A program made the translations under genes and the position numbers. Source: Henckelia pumila (taxonomy: Eukaryota > Streptophyta > Magnoliopsida > Lamiales > Gesneriaceae). Taken from it: a DNA stretch of 64,000 nucleotides. Location of the stretch: the NCBI RefSeq assembly GCF_033568475.1, contig NC_133122.1:185647449-185711448 (forward strand). Direction: 5' to 3'. The notes under the pieces were generated by a model, which was not told the origin of the DNA, did no database searches, and was given only the letters and a program-made list of their open reading frames with translations. Numbering within the stretch: position 1 is the stretch's first letter; every line of letters starts with the position of its first letter. Shown piece after piece: positions 10,293 through 21,016 of the stretch.

Positions 10293-13200
10293 TCAGTTGT
10301 ATATCTCAGAAGTGTAATTGATTTTCGGGTTGCGAATATCATCTTGACTTTGAACCAGACGAATCTCCAAACTACTAGTCTTGCAATCATGTCCAGCCCT
10401 TTTATAGTCATTTAGTGTCCTCGAAAGAAGCGCCTGCACCACGGAAAAAGATCTTAGACGAGTCTACCTCAGCCAACGCTTTTCTTTCCGTATTATTCTT
10501 CATCTTTCTGATTTAGATACTAGCTACTAAGATATCCATGTTACATTTCTTTGTGGTTCACTACTGTTATTGAGCTTTTCACCCCCATAATAACTAGATT
10601 TTCCATCCAGAGTGATGTCCTAAATGACGAATTACGGTCCTAGTTGCACAACGATAGCATGATGCCTACACAATTAACATACCTGCAAGCTTGACACAGA
10701 GAGCTCTGCTGCTTTGTCAAGATTGTTAGGGTATTTCTGCATAAAAAGGGGAGAAAATCAATTCTGCCTATGAAAATAAGTCGAAAGACCAAAGTTAAGT
10801 TTTGTCTAGCGTTACATTGCTCCATCCAAGTAACAGGGCAGTCATTAGATCTCCAGTTCCCTGCAAGCCACATATGAATTAAAAAATAGCTAGTAAGTGA
10901 AACAAAGAAACGAGTACCCATGTGGAGCCCTGAAATGAATCAGAATTTTATTTTCAATAAATTATCCAATTCGAATGTTTCTTCACTCAAACTAATAAGA
11001 TCCATTGCTTGGGTGCTTGGAGGGGGGAGGGGTGGCATCCCGGAGACTTTGTAAACAAAATTTATCACTTCCATAGACCAGCATGGGAATTCCTCACAGG
11101 TTTTACATACATGGCGTGCACAGGTAGAGAGAGCAAGAGAACTAAATCATAAAAACCCCATATAGAAAAACAAGACGATATCAAGAAAAAATCAATGACA
11201 ACATTTGCACAAAAAAATTGAAATCTAGAGGAGAAAAAAAGGTTCATTAAGGAAAAGTAGTAAGTTTCGGCTACATACCGTGAAATAAGCAGGAATCTTG
11301 GGAATCAAAATCCTGAACTGTGCAGGAGGTTGACCCTGCCATCATCAAAGTTTAATTGAATAAAAAAGATTCGCGCACACATAAAACCAAACTATGAATT
11401 ACCATACCAAGTTGCAAACAACAGTAGTTTGGGCACCAAGCAAGGGAACTAAGTTAGTCCATCCATTGCGAGTTGCATGCAGAAGAGAAAAAAGAATGCT
11501 TAACAAGAGTTGTACATCTTATTACCTTCTCTTTCTGATGACTGCCAATCAGAAGAAGATTCCCGTCTATATTGATGCTTGTTATGACAACCTAAGATAC
11601 AACATTACGTTCAGATATCGTAACTGGTATTATCAAGTCAAGCCACATGGATTTCAACTTGGCAGATAAATGTTGCCATTAACAAGACAATGACTGGACA
11701 ATTTAAAACCAAGAAACTAAATTCTCTCGGCATTAAGAAACAGATGAAACCTTTGATGGTCCAGCAGTATGAAGGATGTTGCAAGCTTCTCTGCCATCTT
11801 GTTCAGATACAATCCTGATAAGTAAAACAAATGAAGAGGTAAAATAGAGAACAATTCAATGAACAGACAGACGGGGAAAACAAAAACTAACACAGTTCAT
11901 CGAGCCTGTCTTGATATTCAGCCGTTTACACGCACACGGCTTAGGAATAAGTAGTTCTTCTATCGTGAATAAGCGTGCAGTTGAGAAAATCAATTTCACA
12001 TGTTTTTAGTAACAAAATTTCATCCTATTAAATCAAATTCGCAATACGGTAGGCAAGATGAAATCCAAAGACCAGCAGACACTCTATTAAAAAGCCTCAA
12101 TTAATTAGCACCTGAAATCGGTCAAGAGTTCAGCCTCAAATTGATTAGGAGTCAACATTGAAGCAACTGGGACAACCTAACCAGAAAGGGAACACAATAA
12201 GTTTTCGTTACTATATCCTATCACTAAATAAAAGATATAGCAATTTAAGTCAATAAAGTTATTTATTTAACAGGGATCTGAATCTTCTTTCTCCTTCTAA
12301 TTTTCCCACATACGCACAGGTATGAGCATCACCCATTTCAGATCTAAGGAGCATATGCATAATCTCTAGAGCAAAGTTCATTTTACAACAAATGATAAAA
12401 TTCACACGATAATGTGTGATTTGTTATAGTCAAATTTAGTTTAGCAAAAGCTGCGGCCATGCATGAAAGGGAGTTGAAAAAATGACAGAAAATAAAGTAC
12501 AACAAAATATTCTAGAACATAAACGCTTTAAGTTGAAGTAGTTGCAACTTTTCTTGGCACCCAGTCAGATCAATACGAGGCATCAGAACTTGGCCTGTCC
12601 AATTTCCTTGGATTGATATTAATATTGGCCAAAACCGAGAGACTCTTTTCTAAGTTGAAAGTAGAAAGCATAAGTATCATTTTTCTTCTGCACTTTAAGG
12701 AACAAAACGAGATACAAAACAAAGTTGCACCTCAAATGTTCCGTTTGAAATATTCAACTTCTTTTCAAACAAAACAAAAGTTATTTACTCAAAAAGTCAC
12801 TGGATAGTCATTTACCTAAAAATTTAATCCTTTTAATTTATCAAGTTTATCATCAATCCACATTAAATTACAGAATCTGAAATCCATGTATTTGACAAAT
12901 TGACCTGAAAGATGAACTGGCATATCATATGAGCAGGCAATACCTGGATGGAATTAATAACTATGATGTAAATTAAAAACTAGAAGATCTACTTCCAACA
13001 TAGACCATAAAATTACCTTCTCCCGATATACAGATACCAATTCTTGTGGAACATAAAGCTTTCCTTCATCACCCAACACTGGATCACAAACTGAGAACAA
13101 ATGTTTGTTCATTAAAATATATGAGCTTTATTTCTAAACCTAATTACATCTATAGTTGAAACTTATGGGTCATGATCGTGATCACCGATGTATAGACTCC

Positions 13201-15068
13201 ACACAGCCCCAATCCAATACAGATGGTAAAAATTATATGGAAGCACAGACTCATCCATGATTCCGCAGAAAGTACTCAATGGCATAGTTATTAAAGGCAC
13301 AATGTATATTACACCGCACATGCGCATGGAGCCTAGGCTCAAAGCAAGCCGAGGCGTGCGCCTTATCAGAGAGTCGGAACAGGGCATGCATGTTTAGTAA
13401 AGATATTTGAAAATTTGGATATAGGAATAAAATTAGGCCGAATATCATCTGATGTATGATTTACAAGCCATTGAACAGTAATACAACAAATATTCTTCCG
13501 AGCTCAAGGAAAACGAATCGCAATGGATCTTATTTAAAATATACAATCATCTAATGTGAGAAATGCTTGAAAAGCACCTTGAGCCTTTAAGGTGCCCCAA
13601 GATGCATGCTGCAAGCCCAAAGTACGTGCATCAAAGGTGTGTGCCATGGCATGACTCTAAGCGCAAAGGAAGAGGCATCGCTGCCCCCTTGAGCCTGGAT
13701 GCATTCCTTGTGGGTACGTGCATTAAAGGTGTGTGCCATGGCATGACTCTAAGCGCAAAGGAAGAGGCATCGCTGCCCCCTTGAGCCTGGATGCATTCCT
13801 TGTGGGTTTTAATAATTATAGTAGATACCCATTGCAGCGGAATGAGTCAATAATTTTTGTCGTACTTACAAATGACAAAATGTACAATGACAAAACTTAA
13901 CAGCCTGTACCTTTCACTTACCAAATACAAGTTCAGGGTTGATAGACCTAAGCTTATCGACAACTTTTAGTACTGTGTTTAAGAAAGAGACTGAGCCTAT
14001 GTAACCTACAATATGCAAATAATTGTTGATGTGAACATTATTGCAGAGTAGAAAACAAAATGAAACACTATAACAAGATAAGTTAAATACAGGGAACTGA
14101 AAACTTATCAGAAACAAATTAAAGATTCATATGGAATGGAAAGAAGCATATGCTATAACTACGAACATGAGATACTGAGAAATGATTATAATATCAAGAT
14201 CCATTTCCTGTCATTTAAATCTTGCGAAACTTACATAATGAACCCTCCACAGTTTAAAATCCAAAGTCACACAAGAATAATTAAGCTAGCTCCATGGACA
14301 AAACGACAGTTGCTAATATAAATACTGATATGCATAAGAAACCTGTCAGTAGATGTGTATAATACAATAATTTATTAGCTTCCAGTCCCTCTATTAAATC
14401 CCAGAGTTGATCTCCATTCAAAACCTGACCCTTGAAAGTAGGATAACCTGCAAAAACTTAAGTTCACTTAAACAACGACATGAACGAATTTGTGTGAGTG
14501 ACGAGCACAACCGTGCACATCTTCACAAATGTTGTTGCACCATGTTTCAGGTCTCAGACTATTGATGAGGTGCTGTAAGCAGCATGCCTGTATGGTTTGA
14601 GAACTGTACAGAGTTGATTGGATCAACATCATAGCCAAGTAACTGCAAAGGAAAGACGGCTGATTTGTTCCCCACATACCCCTACGTTAAAGAATAATAC
14701 AACAAGGATTACGGTACCGGAGCTCAATATCTTCAAACATCATTTCTGGAAGCATGTGATTAAAAACGATAGCAAACTATTGCCAAAAAACATGCAGATT
14801 AACGTTACTAACAAAACGCCAACACATATTACTCTCAGGACAGATACTAAAAAGACACCGCTCTTTCAAAGTTGCCAAATCAAATCTTAACAGTAAAACA
14901 ACAGCCCCCAGCAGTGCATTGATACATAACTAAAAAATGAGGGCCAAACAGATACAAAATTAGGCAATAAGTAAGAAAAATAAAAACCTGAACAGTGTGG
15001 GACTGGATAGAGAGAACCCGACCAGTATCAGACGGCAAGACTAAAGCTAAAATGGGTGGAGATGCCAT
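10293..15068 (-). CDS. SOS4: Pyridoxal kinase, 12 exons, complete
   Basis: It phosphorylates pyridoxal, pyridoxine and pyridoxamine with ATP (vitamin B6 salvage). Exons (minus strand): 15068-14988, 14681-14588, 14447-14343, 14005-13922, 13090-13017, 12176-12112, 11814-11751, 11591-11526, 11335-11279, 10860-10816, 10736-10683, 10433-10293. They total 930 nt, so 309 codons plus stop, the same length as Arabidopsis SOS4, and phases join without gaps. Seen: [16 protein letters not shown] at the start, [73 protein letters not shown] and the ribokinase-type catalytic block [15 protein letters not shown]. All introns are GT-AG except intron 2 (GC-AG). The start is the Met opening the conserved N-terminus; an upstream plastid-targeting extension or a 5'UTR intron (donor near 15219) is possible. 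One odd residue is LTDF where the family usually has LTGF/LTGL. The gene appears functional. Confidence 0.95.
13283..13822. mobile_element. Probable MITE inside intron 4 of pyridoxal kinase
   Basis: The left end (ATAGTTATTAAAGGC) and the complement of the right end (ATAATTATTAAAACC) are inverted near-matches. The interior is unusually GC-rich with 'gcctaggctcaaagc' type words, unlike the AT-rich intron. It contains the tandem duplication at 13623-13806. Boundaries are approximate and no target duplication was fixed. Confidence 0.45.
13623..13806. repeat. 92-bp tandem duplication in intron 4
   Basis: Unit 13623-13714 is repeated at 13715-13806 with a single difference seen (GCATCAAAGG versus GCATTAAAGG). 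It lies wholly in an intron, and a 73-codon frame across it (13563-13784) is an artefact. Confidence 0.9.
14586..14587 (-). other. SOS4: Non-canonical GC splice donor of intron 2
   Basis: The minus strand reads CATACAG then GCATGC. The reading frame (N-H-T-G-Y) can only be kept if the exon ends at 14588 and the intron starts GC. The acceptor at exon 3 is a normal AG (14449-14448). Confidence 0.85.
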
Positions 15069-15607
15069 CCCGCACTTCTTTATGCTCCTTCCCGACCTAT
15101 TCTTACTCATCATAAAAATAAAATAAAAATCCTTAATCACGATAACCTAAAGCTAAAGTATGTATGGACATACAACAGCAAAAACACTATGACTCTGTAA
15201 TAAACAGAAAATTTTCACCTGAAACGGAAAGATACCGGATTGGACTGGGTGGAAATCTAGCAATGAGTGGAAACTTTAGCATAAAGCAATCAACTGCAAA
15301 ATAATAAAATTATTAGATGCGAACAACTACCAGTCCTCGAGCATATCTCGAGGTCGAACATTTACTACAGTAACAATATACCCAGTATTACCGCAAAAAG
15401 AAGAAATGTAACCCTCGGATTGCCGTCTGATTCGTACCTCTGAAATGCAGGATAGGGGATGTCAATCCAGGAATTTCACGCCAAACTCAAAGCAAAGATT
15501 TGAATTTTAGGTTATTGCATCACTGCTTACGAAATTTTTTGACAAAAATACTTCCACAAGCAAGAGGGGTGTTACAACTAACAATAAGCAGTTTTGGAGT
15601 TTTAAGG
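15069..15607 (-). promoter_or_regulatory. 5' leader and promoter region of pyridoxal kinase
   Basis: No upstream coding exon could be proved. A good donor (TTTCAG then GTGAAAAT on the minus strand, near 15219) suggests a 5'UTR exon and leader intron. No clear TATA box was found. Confidence 0.4.
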
Positions 15608-16424
15608 TGGTGGTAAAAATTCATGAAATCCGACCCCAATTTTCATCACATTTCAGCCTCGAATAAATCTCAATTCGAAATTTTTTTGACCCAAATTTTT
15701 GGTATTTTGTTCGTATCCATTAATATCAAAAAACATTGTTTCGACGGAATTCTGGACCGTCCCGAAATAATACTAGACTCATCTCCAAATAATATTATAA
15801 TATAATTTATTAAGAATTTTATTAATAAATTGAACAAAATATTATTGAGTTTCAACTCATATAACAATTAATTGTAGTCTTAATTCTTATAATTATTTAT
15901 TTTGGAACAATCAAATTGTAGATTCACGAAATGACATTTTGTTTTTGTATATTTTTTTAAAAATAAATTAATAATTAATTTATATTTATAAATATCTAAT
16001 TAGAACAAGTATGCATCACAAGAGAATAAGAGATGCAATTTGACAATCTATTTAACAAAATTTATCTAGTAATTTGTATCCGAACGTTTTATTATCCGAT
16101 GCACTTCTTCTCTTGACAAAACTTTGAAGCATTATCCGAAATATTTTAATATTATATGTTTTAAGTTGAATATTTTTTTTTATTTAGAAATATAAGTTTT
16201 TAAAAATTATTTTTTATTAAATAATCACATTTTTTTGAACGAAATCTTGAGCACAAAAAAAATCCGTAATTTTCTCTCCCTGCCCGACAGGCTCCCGAAT
16301 GTTCGGGATCGGGTCCCGAAATGTGTCGAGAACGAGATCAGGAGTAAAAAAATTTCCCGATTCTTTTAGAGACAAAAATTGGGTAGGAGGGTTACGGAAC
16401 GGGTCCCTACCCTATGCCACCCCT
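15608..16424. mobile_element. Candidate decayed DNA transposon
   Basis: The left edge (GGTGGTGGTA) and the complement of the right edge (GGGGTGGCATA) are loosely inverted, and both are flanked by agtttaaa-like words (possible decayed 8-bp duplication). The right part is a GC-richer block repeating 'cccgaa/ttcggg' words (16280-16410). Weak evidence. Confidence 0.3.
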
Positions 16425-17835
16425 AGTTTAAAATAAATAAAAAATCTTAAAATTGTTCTGTTTGGTTACAAAAGTCATTAAAAAAATATTTAAAAATAAT
16501 TTTTTGAAAGCTAGAATTTTTTGCTTTTTGGGCTTTTGATTCTAAATATATTTAAAATTTTAAATAAAAATAATTTTTCAACATTTATCTAAACACCAAA
16601 ATGGCTTCTGCTTTTTCAAATAAAAGCACTTAAAAACTGAACTTATTTAAGCGTTTTTTAAGCTTTCAGCTTCTCTATCCAAGCTCGCTCATAAGCTCTT
16701 TTAATTTTTTTGGCAATAATTTGGTTAAACAACTTATAAGTTGTTTTTAAAAAAAAATTAGGGTGACCCTACTTCTTTTTTTTTTTAAAAAAAAGATCTT
16801 ATTTTAAAATTTACAAATCCAAACTAGTCTTCTATATTTCTATAAATCTCCGCCATGTCCTCCACCTATTAAATATTAAATATTTTTTACAAATGAAATT
16901 TCCAAAGAATAACAATTTTTCTAAATTAAAACATGAATTTTTATTTGTGTCATATCGTTTAATAATTATGATAAAGTTTTAAAACTATTTTTAAATAACA
17001 TTCATAGCATTATTCTCTTTTTGATAATTTTGACAATAAAAATATCTTATAATATCAAATACAACAATATCTTTAATTCGTTTAAAATAAGTTAATGCAA
17101 ACATTTAACCGCTTATTTTTAAAATAAATCGTGACAGATATAAGCTCCTAAACCAGATTATAAAATATTAGAGCTTATAGATTGTTTTTAATAAGTTTAG
17201 TCAACATCCTCGAAATTGTTTTCAAAATAAACTATTATTTACTGCACGCCTCATCTTGTTTTTAACGAAGTGAAGTGATTCACCTTTTGTTTTATCTAAG
17301 TAAGCTTTTAAAGTTAGATGTCGTTCGAATCATTAGACATTTTTAAAATGTCTACTACCTTCAGCGGACATGTCTAGTGTTTCCTTCAGCGGGCATGTCT
17401 ATTGAGTTGACCAGTAGACATGTCTACCGACAATCTACTAATTAAAAAGGTAGACAAGAGCAGTGTACATGAATTGAATCTCGATCGACATGAACAAAAA
17501 AATGATTCGAAATCTGTCTCACATGAAAATCAGTCAAAACAAGACTACATGAGTTGAAAAAAAAAATTGTCTCGAGATTGAAAACTTACCAACGCTCTTT
17601 TATTTTCCTTTAATATCTTGTACTTTAAATTGAACAACTACGGACAAAGAAAGAAACACCCGAAAAATAATGAAAGTTGAAAAAAGAGAAAAAAAAATAT
17701 ACAAAAAATTAAGGAGAAGAGATGGAAACTTGAGAAAACTCATTTGAGAAGATGAGTTTTAAAATACGTATGAAGAGAAGGAACTCATAGGGTTTGGGAT
17801 AGTTTTCAGTAATCCTTGGGAATTACTTTGAGTTT
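16425..17835. other. AT-rich intergenic DNA
   Basis: No gene is seen. The 16600-17220 part has hAT-MITE-like wording (repeated 'ataagct/agcttat') but no ends were fixed. At 17340-17435 the palindrome AGACATGTCT and close variants recur four times. Confidence 0.4.
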
Positions 17836-18626
17836 GAGTACAACGTATCACTCGGAGACAAACAGACAGTCAAAGAGGACTATTCGTACATTAGAGGACA
17901 TGCTGAGGGCGTTAGTGATGGATTTTGGTTTATCTTGACAAGATCATTTGTCGATGATCGAGTTTGCTTATAATAATAGCTATCATCGTAGTGTTGGCAT
18001 GACATCGTTTGATGCTCTTTATGGTCGTCGTTTTTGTACACTCTTATTCTGGGATGAAGTTTGGGGGGGGGGGGGGAGTGACATGTTGAGGGAGCAGAAT
18101 TGATTCAGCAGATCACCGATAAGTCGACTTGATCAAGAAAAGAGTCAGAGCCACATACGACAAACATGCCAAATATGCCAACATCAAGCACAGACCTCTA
18201 CATTTTAGTCCAGGAAAGCATGTGTTCTTGAAATTTTCATTTTTTCGGAAGGTGATGAGGTTTGGTCTGAATGGAAAGTTAGCACTGAGGTTCATTGGTC
18301 GATTTCAAATTTTAGAGAAGGTCGAAGATGTTGCTTATCGTTTGGTATTACCATCGTATCTCTCCGGCATTTACGATGTGTTTTACGTATCTCTACTTCA
18401 TCAGTATGTGGCAGACGAGTCACATGTATTACATCCGACATAGGTACAATTAGAGTCTGACTTGTTGTACGTGGAGAGACCGCTCAGGATAATTGGCTAG
18501 AAAAACAAAGAACTTCGGAGCAAGTGCATTCCTCTAGTCATGGTCCACTGGCAGCGCCAAGGTACTTAGGAGACGACTTGGGAATTAGAGAGTCGTATGT
18601 GTTCTGAGAATCATTAGTTGTTTTGA
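17836..18626 (+). pseudogene. Chromovirus integrase C-terminal half plus chromodomain remnant
   Basis: The translation, with interruptions, follows the integrase end of the intact-looking copy at 59330-61555: a [16 protein letters not shown]-like segment (the core Glu is at SER/SKR), [20 protein letters not shown] and YGRRFCTLLFWDEV. After a G-run comes an open stretch, 18129-18443 (IKHRPLHFSPGKHVFLK, GKLALRFIGRFQILEKVED, VSLLHQYVADESHVLH). The tail matches the chromodomain region (TWELESRM). Breaks include an in-frame TGA (DFGLS-stop), the poly-G slip at 18063-18076, a TAG after the ADESHVLHPT block and TAG near the end. Upstream pol is absent. Confidence 0.85.
18063..18076. repeat. Poly-G run in the integrase remnant
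   Basis: About 14 consecutive G replace the Val-Gly-Glu-Arg region, shifting the frame. Confidence 0.85.
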
Positions 18627-18742
18627 TAGTACTTTCATTTGAGCAGTTCAGTTGTATTTGTAAACTTAAGTGATGTAATAAAGCATGTTTTTTGGAATCT
18701 TTTGATTTGTTACCCTAGTCCGAATTTCAAGGACGAAATATC

Positions 18743-18757
18743 TTAAGTGAGAGAGAA
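18743..18757 (+). other. Polypurine tract
   Basis: TTAAGTGAGAGAGAA lies directly before the LTR start at 18758 and matches the tract of the 57855-64000 element (AAGTGGGGGAGAA on its coding strand). The upstream GGACGAAATATCTTAAGT is shared by both copies. Confidence 0.8.
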
Positions 18758-19183
18758 TTTAGTAACCTGATTCTGATTTTAAGGTGATTAAAAGTTATAC
18801 AACATTAAAGGTTATTAATTATAACAAATATATGGCTTAAACAAATTAAGAAACAAATTACAGTCTTCGGACCCTCCAAAGAGTTCGAAAGCACCGAACT
18901 TTTCAGAAGCAAGATCGGAGGCAGCGGTAGAGTTCAAAAGATTAGAACTAAGATCGAAACGTCCGAAGTGTGTTAGGTCATGCAGATTTTTTAAGGTGTC
19001 AACTACACATAGACACGTGGGAGTTCGAAAGGTCGGAACTAGGGATCGAAAGGTCCAAACCCAGGCAGCCACTTAGGTGTTAAGAGACTTTAGACATGTC
19101 GATGCATGCATGGGATCAGAAGATCCGAAGTAAAGATTGGAGCTTCCGAAGTGGCCAGTTCGAAACGTGCCTTGGATGCAGGG
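18758..19183 (+). mobile_element. Partial 3' LTR of the chromovirus remnant
   Basis: It starts TTTAGTAACCTG, equivalent to TGTAGTAGCCTG in the younger copy (59196 reading down). It holds at least five to seven 17-bp dyad units such as GTTCGAAAGGTCGGAAC (19023-19039) and GATCGAAAGGTCCAAAC (19044-19060), the same architecture as 58858-59127. It ends abruptly at 19183 against an LTR end of opposite orientation. Confidence 0.75.
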
Positions 19184-19656
19184 TGTAGTGACCCAACCTG
19201 GAATCACTAACTAATCAGAGATTAAATATGCAATTAAGTCTTAAATTAAAATTAATAGATCCAGCGGAAACTTAAGCCATAAATACAACATACACCAGCA
19301 AAACAACCGGGCTAAATAAAATATTATACAACCCCATCGAATGGAAGGTGCTAAAAGTTCAATCTAACAACCTGAACATAAATAGGATCACCATGCAACC
19401 ACTGCAGCTCAACGTCCGCTGCCATCGGGTCCGTCCAACCTAAGTCCTGCCCCATCGAATAAGGTATCCAACACAAAACACTTGAACATGAACATAAAAC
19501 GCTCAGTACATAAGTACGAATATACATATACCATGCATGCATATGCAATATTTCGGGTACTGGAAAACCTATCCCGAAGACTGCTCAGTCAAGGCGTCAT
19601 GGTATGTAGCACGCTGGGCCATGACATCAGGAGGTGACTCTCATTTATAGAAGCTT
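19184..19656 (-). mobile_element. Inverted chromovirus LTR fragment
   Basis: It begins TGTAGTGACCC and follows the plus-strand text of the LTR at 57855 (gcggaaac, catgcaattaa, attatacaaccnnatcgaat, cctgccccatcgaataaggt, cataaaacgctcagtac, ggaggtgactc). This is the minus-oriented LTR terminus, so it lies head to head with 18758-19183. It breaks off near 19656. No primer site flanks it. Confidence 0.8.
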
Positions 19657-19707
19657 CACAATAAATTTCCTTTTTATTTTTAAATAACAATTTTAGTTAA
19701 TATGTAA

Positions 19708-20551
19708 GGGTAAATTTACTTTAAATTCTTAAACTCAAATTTAAATTTGTGTTCAGTCCTTATCATAAAAAATAGGTGTTTAAACTCTTTGATCCACGGA
19801 ATATTTCATGCTACCTATAAGAGCACTACTTCCATGATAAATCTAATAATAATCATTCATCAATACATGCGGAGTCCATTAAAAAATATTGGACCTCGCG
19901 TGTATTGATAAATATCAACCGTTAGATGTATGTCAAGTCAGTGCCCTTAAAAGTAGTATCTACCTAGCCCTGATCCATTTAAAAATTTTTCTGCACTCCC
20001 CTAGGCCCACATGTTTTTTATCGGATGAAAGTTGGTGCAAAATATTGAAAATATGCTATAAATATATTATATTTGAGTATCAAATGTCTCAAATCTGGTA
20101 CTAATGAATGATTTTGAGTACTAAAAAATGTATGCAAGTATTGATATTAATGATACGTTTGTATTCTTTGAATAAAAATGGTACAAAACATCAGAAATAT
20201 GATACTAATATATGATATTTGAGTATCAAATATGTTAGAGCTAGTATAAATATATGATTTTTGAATACTCAAACATTTGTTGCAAGTGTTGATATTAGTA
20301 AAGTTGTTCATATTTTATACTCAAAATGTTATCTTTTGTACAAGATTTGCATTATTAATTAAGTACTCGAATATCATATATTAGTATCATATTTTCAATA
20401 TTTTTTACTTAATTTCATCCGTGAAAATATATGTGGGCCCAGGGGATGTAGAAAAAAAAATTTGGATCAGAAAGTTTAAACACAAATTTTTTCTAATAGA
20501 AACCGAACACAAATTTGAGTTTGGAATTGGGGATTTAAAGTGAATTTAGCC
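19708..20551. mobile_element. Fold-back DNA element, copy B
   Basis: The ends are inverted: left GGGTAAATTTACTTTAAAT, right complement GGCTAAATTCACTTTAAAT. Arms continue with AAATTTGTGTTC(A/G)G, GTTTAAACT and a GGCCCACAT block, the same landmarks as copy A (8411-9151). The interior repeats 'gagtatcaaatgt' and 'ggtacaaaacat' words. The left arm is interrupted by the MITE at 19798-19970. There is no coding sequence. Confidence 0.8.
19798..19970. mobile_element. MITE nested in the left arm of fold-back copy B
   Basis: It is flanked by TGATCCA at 19790-19796 and 19971-19977. Removing the insert restores a left arm that pairs with the right arm (CTTTGATCCA against CTTTCTGATCCA). The ends are loosely inverted (CATGCTACCTATAAGAGCAC; ACTACTTTTAAGGGCAC), and the internal words resemble the MITE at 24477-24646. 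Confidence 0.75.
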
Positions 20552-20644
20552 ATACCATAAAGCGATTAAATTAACATAATATTTGATTAAATGTATATAA
20601 TCGTAGATGGTTATTAATTTGAAATCAAGATAAAAGAAAAAGAA

Positions 20645-20948
20645 GGGGGAAAATTCCGGTTCAGTCCTAAATGTTTGGATATATTCCCGGTTGACTCCTA
20701 AATGTTTGAATGTTCCCGGTTTAGTCCCAAATGTTTTTAAAAAATTTTCAGTTTAGTCCTAAATGTTTATATATTCCCGGTTTGATCCCAAATATTTTAA
20801 AAAGTTGCCAGTTCAGTCCTAAATATTTTACGTTTCAGATTTCGTCCTAAATATTTTTCAAAAGTTCTCGTTTTGGTCCTTCCATCTACTAACAAAGCGT
20901 GATAAAAAAAAATTACAAACAAAAGACAAAGTTAAATAAAATAAAAGC

Positions 20949-21016
<68 letters not shown>

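Noticed and set aside
11394-11669. 91-codon plus-strand frame
   Set aside because: It is antisense to pyridoxal kinase exon 8 and neighbouring introns.
13563-13784. 73-codon plus-strand frame with internal repeat
   Set aside because: It is produced by the 92-bp tandem duplication within an intron of the opposite-strand gene.
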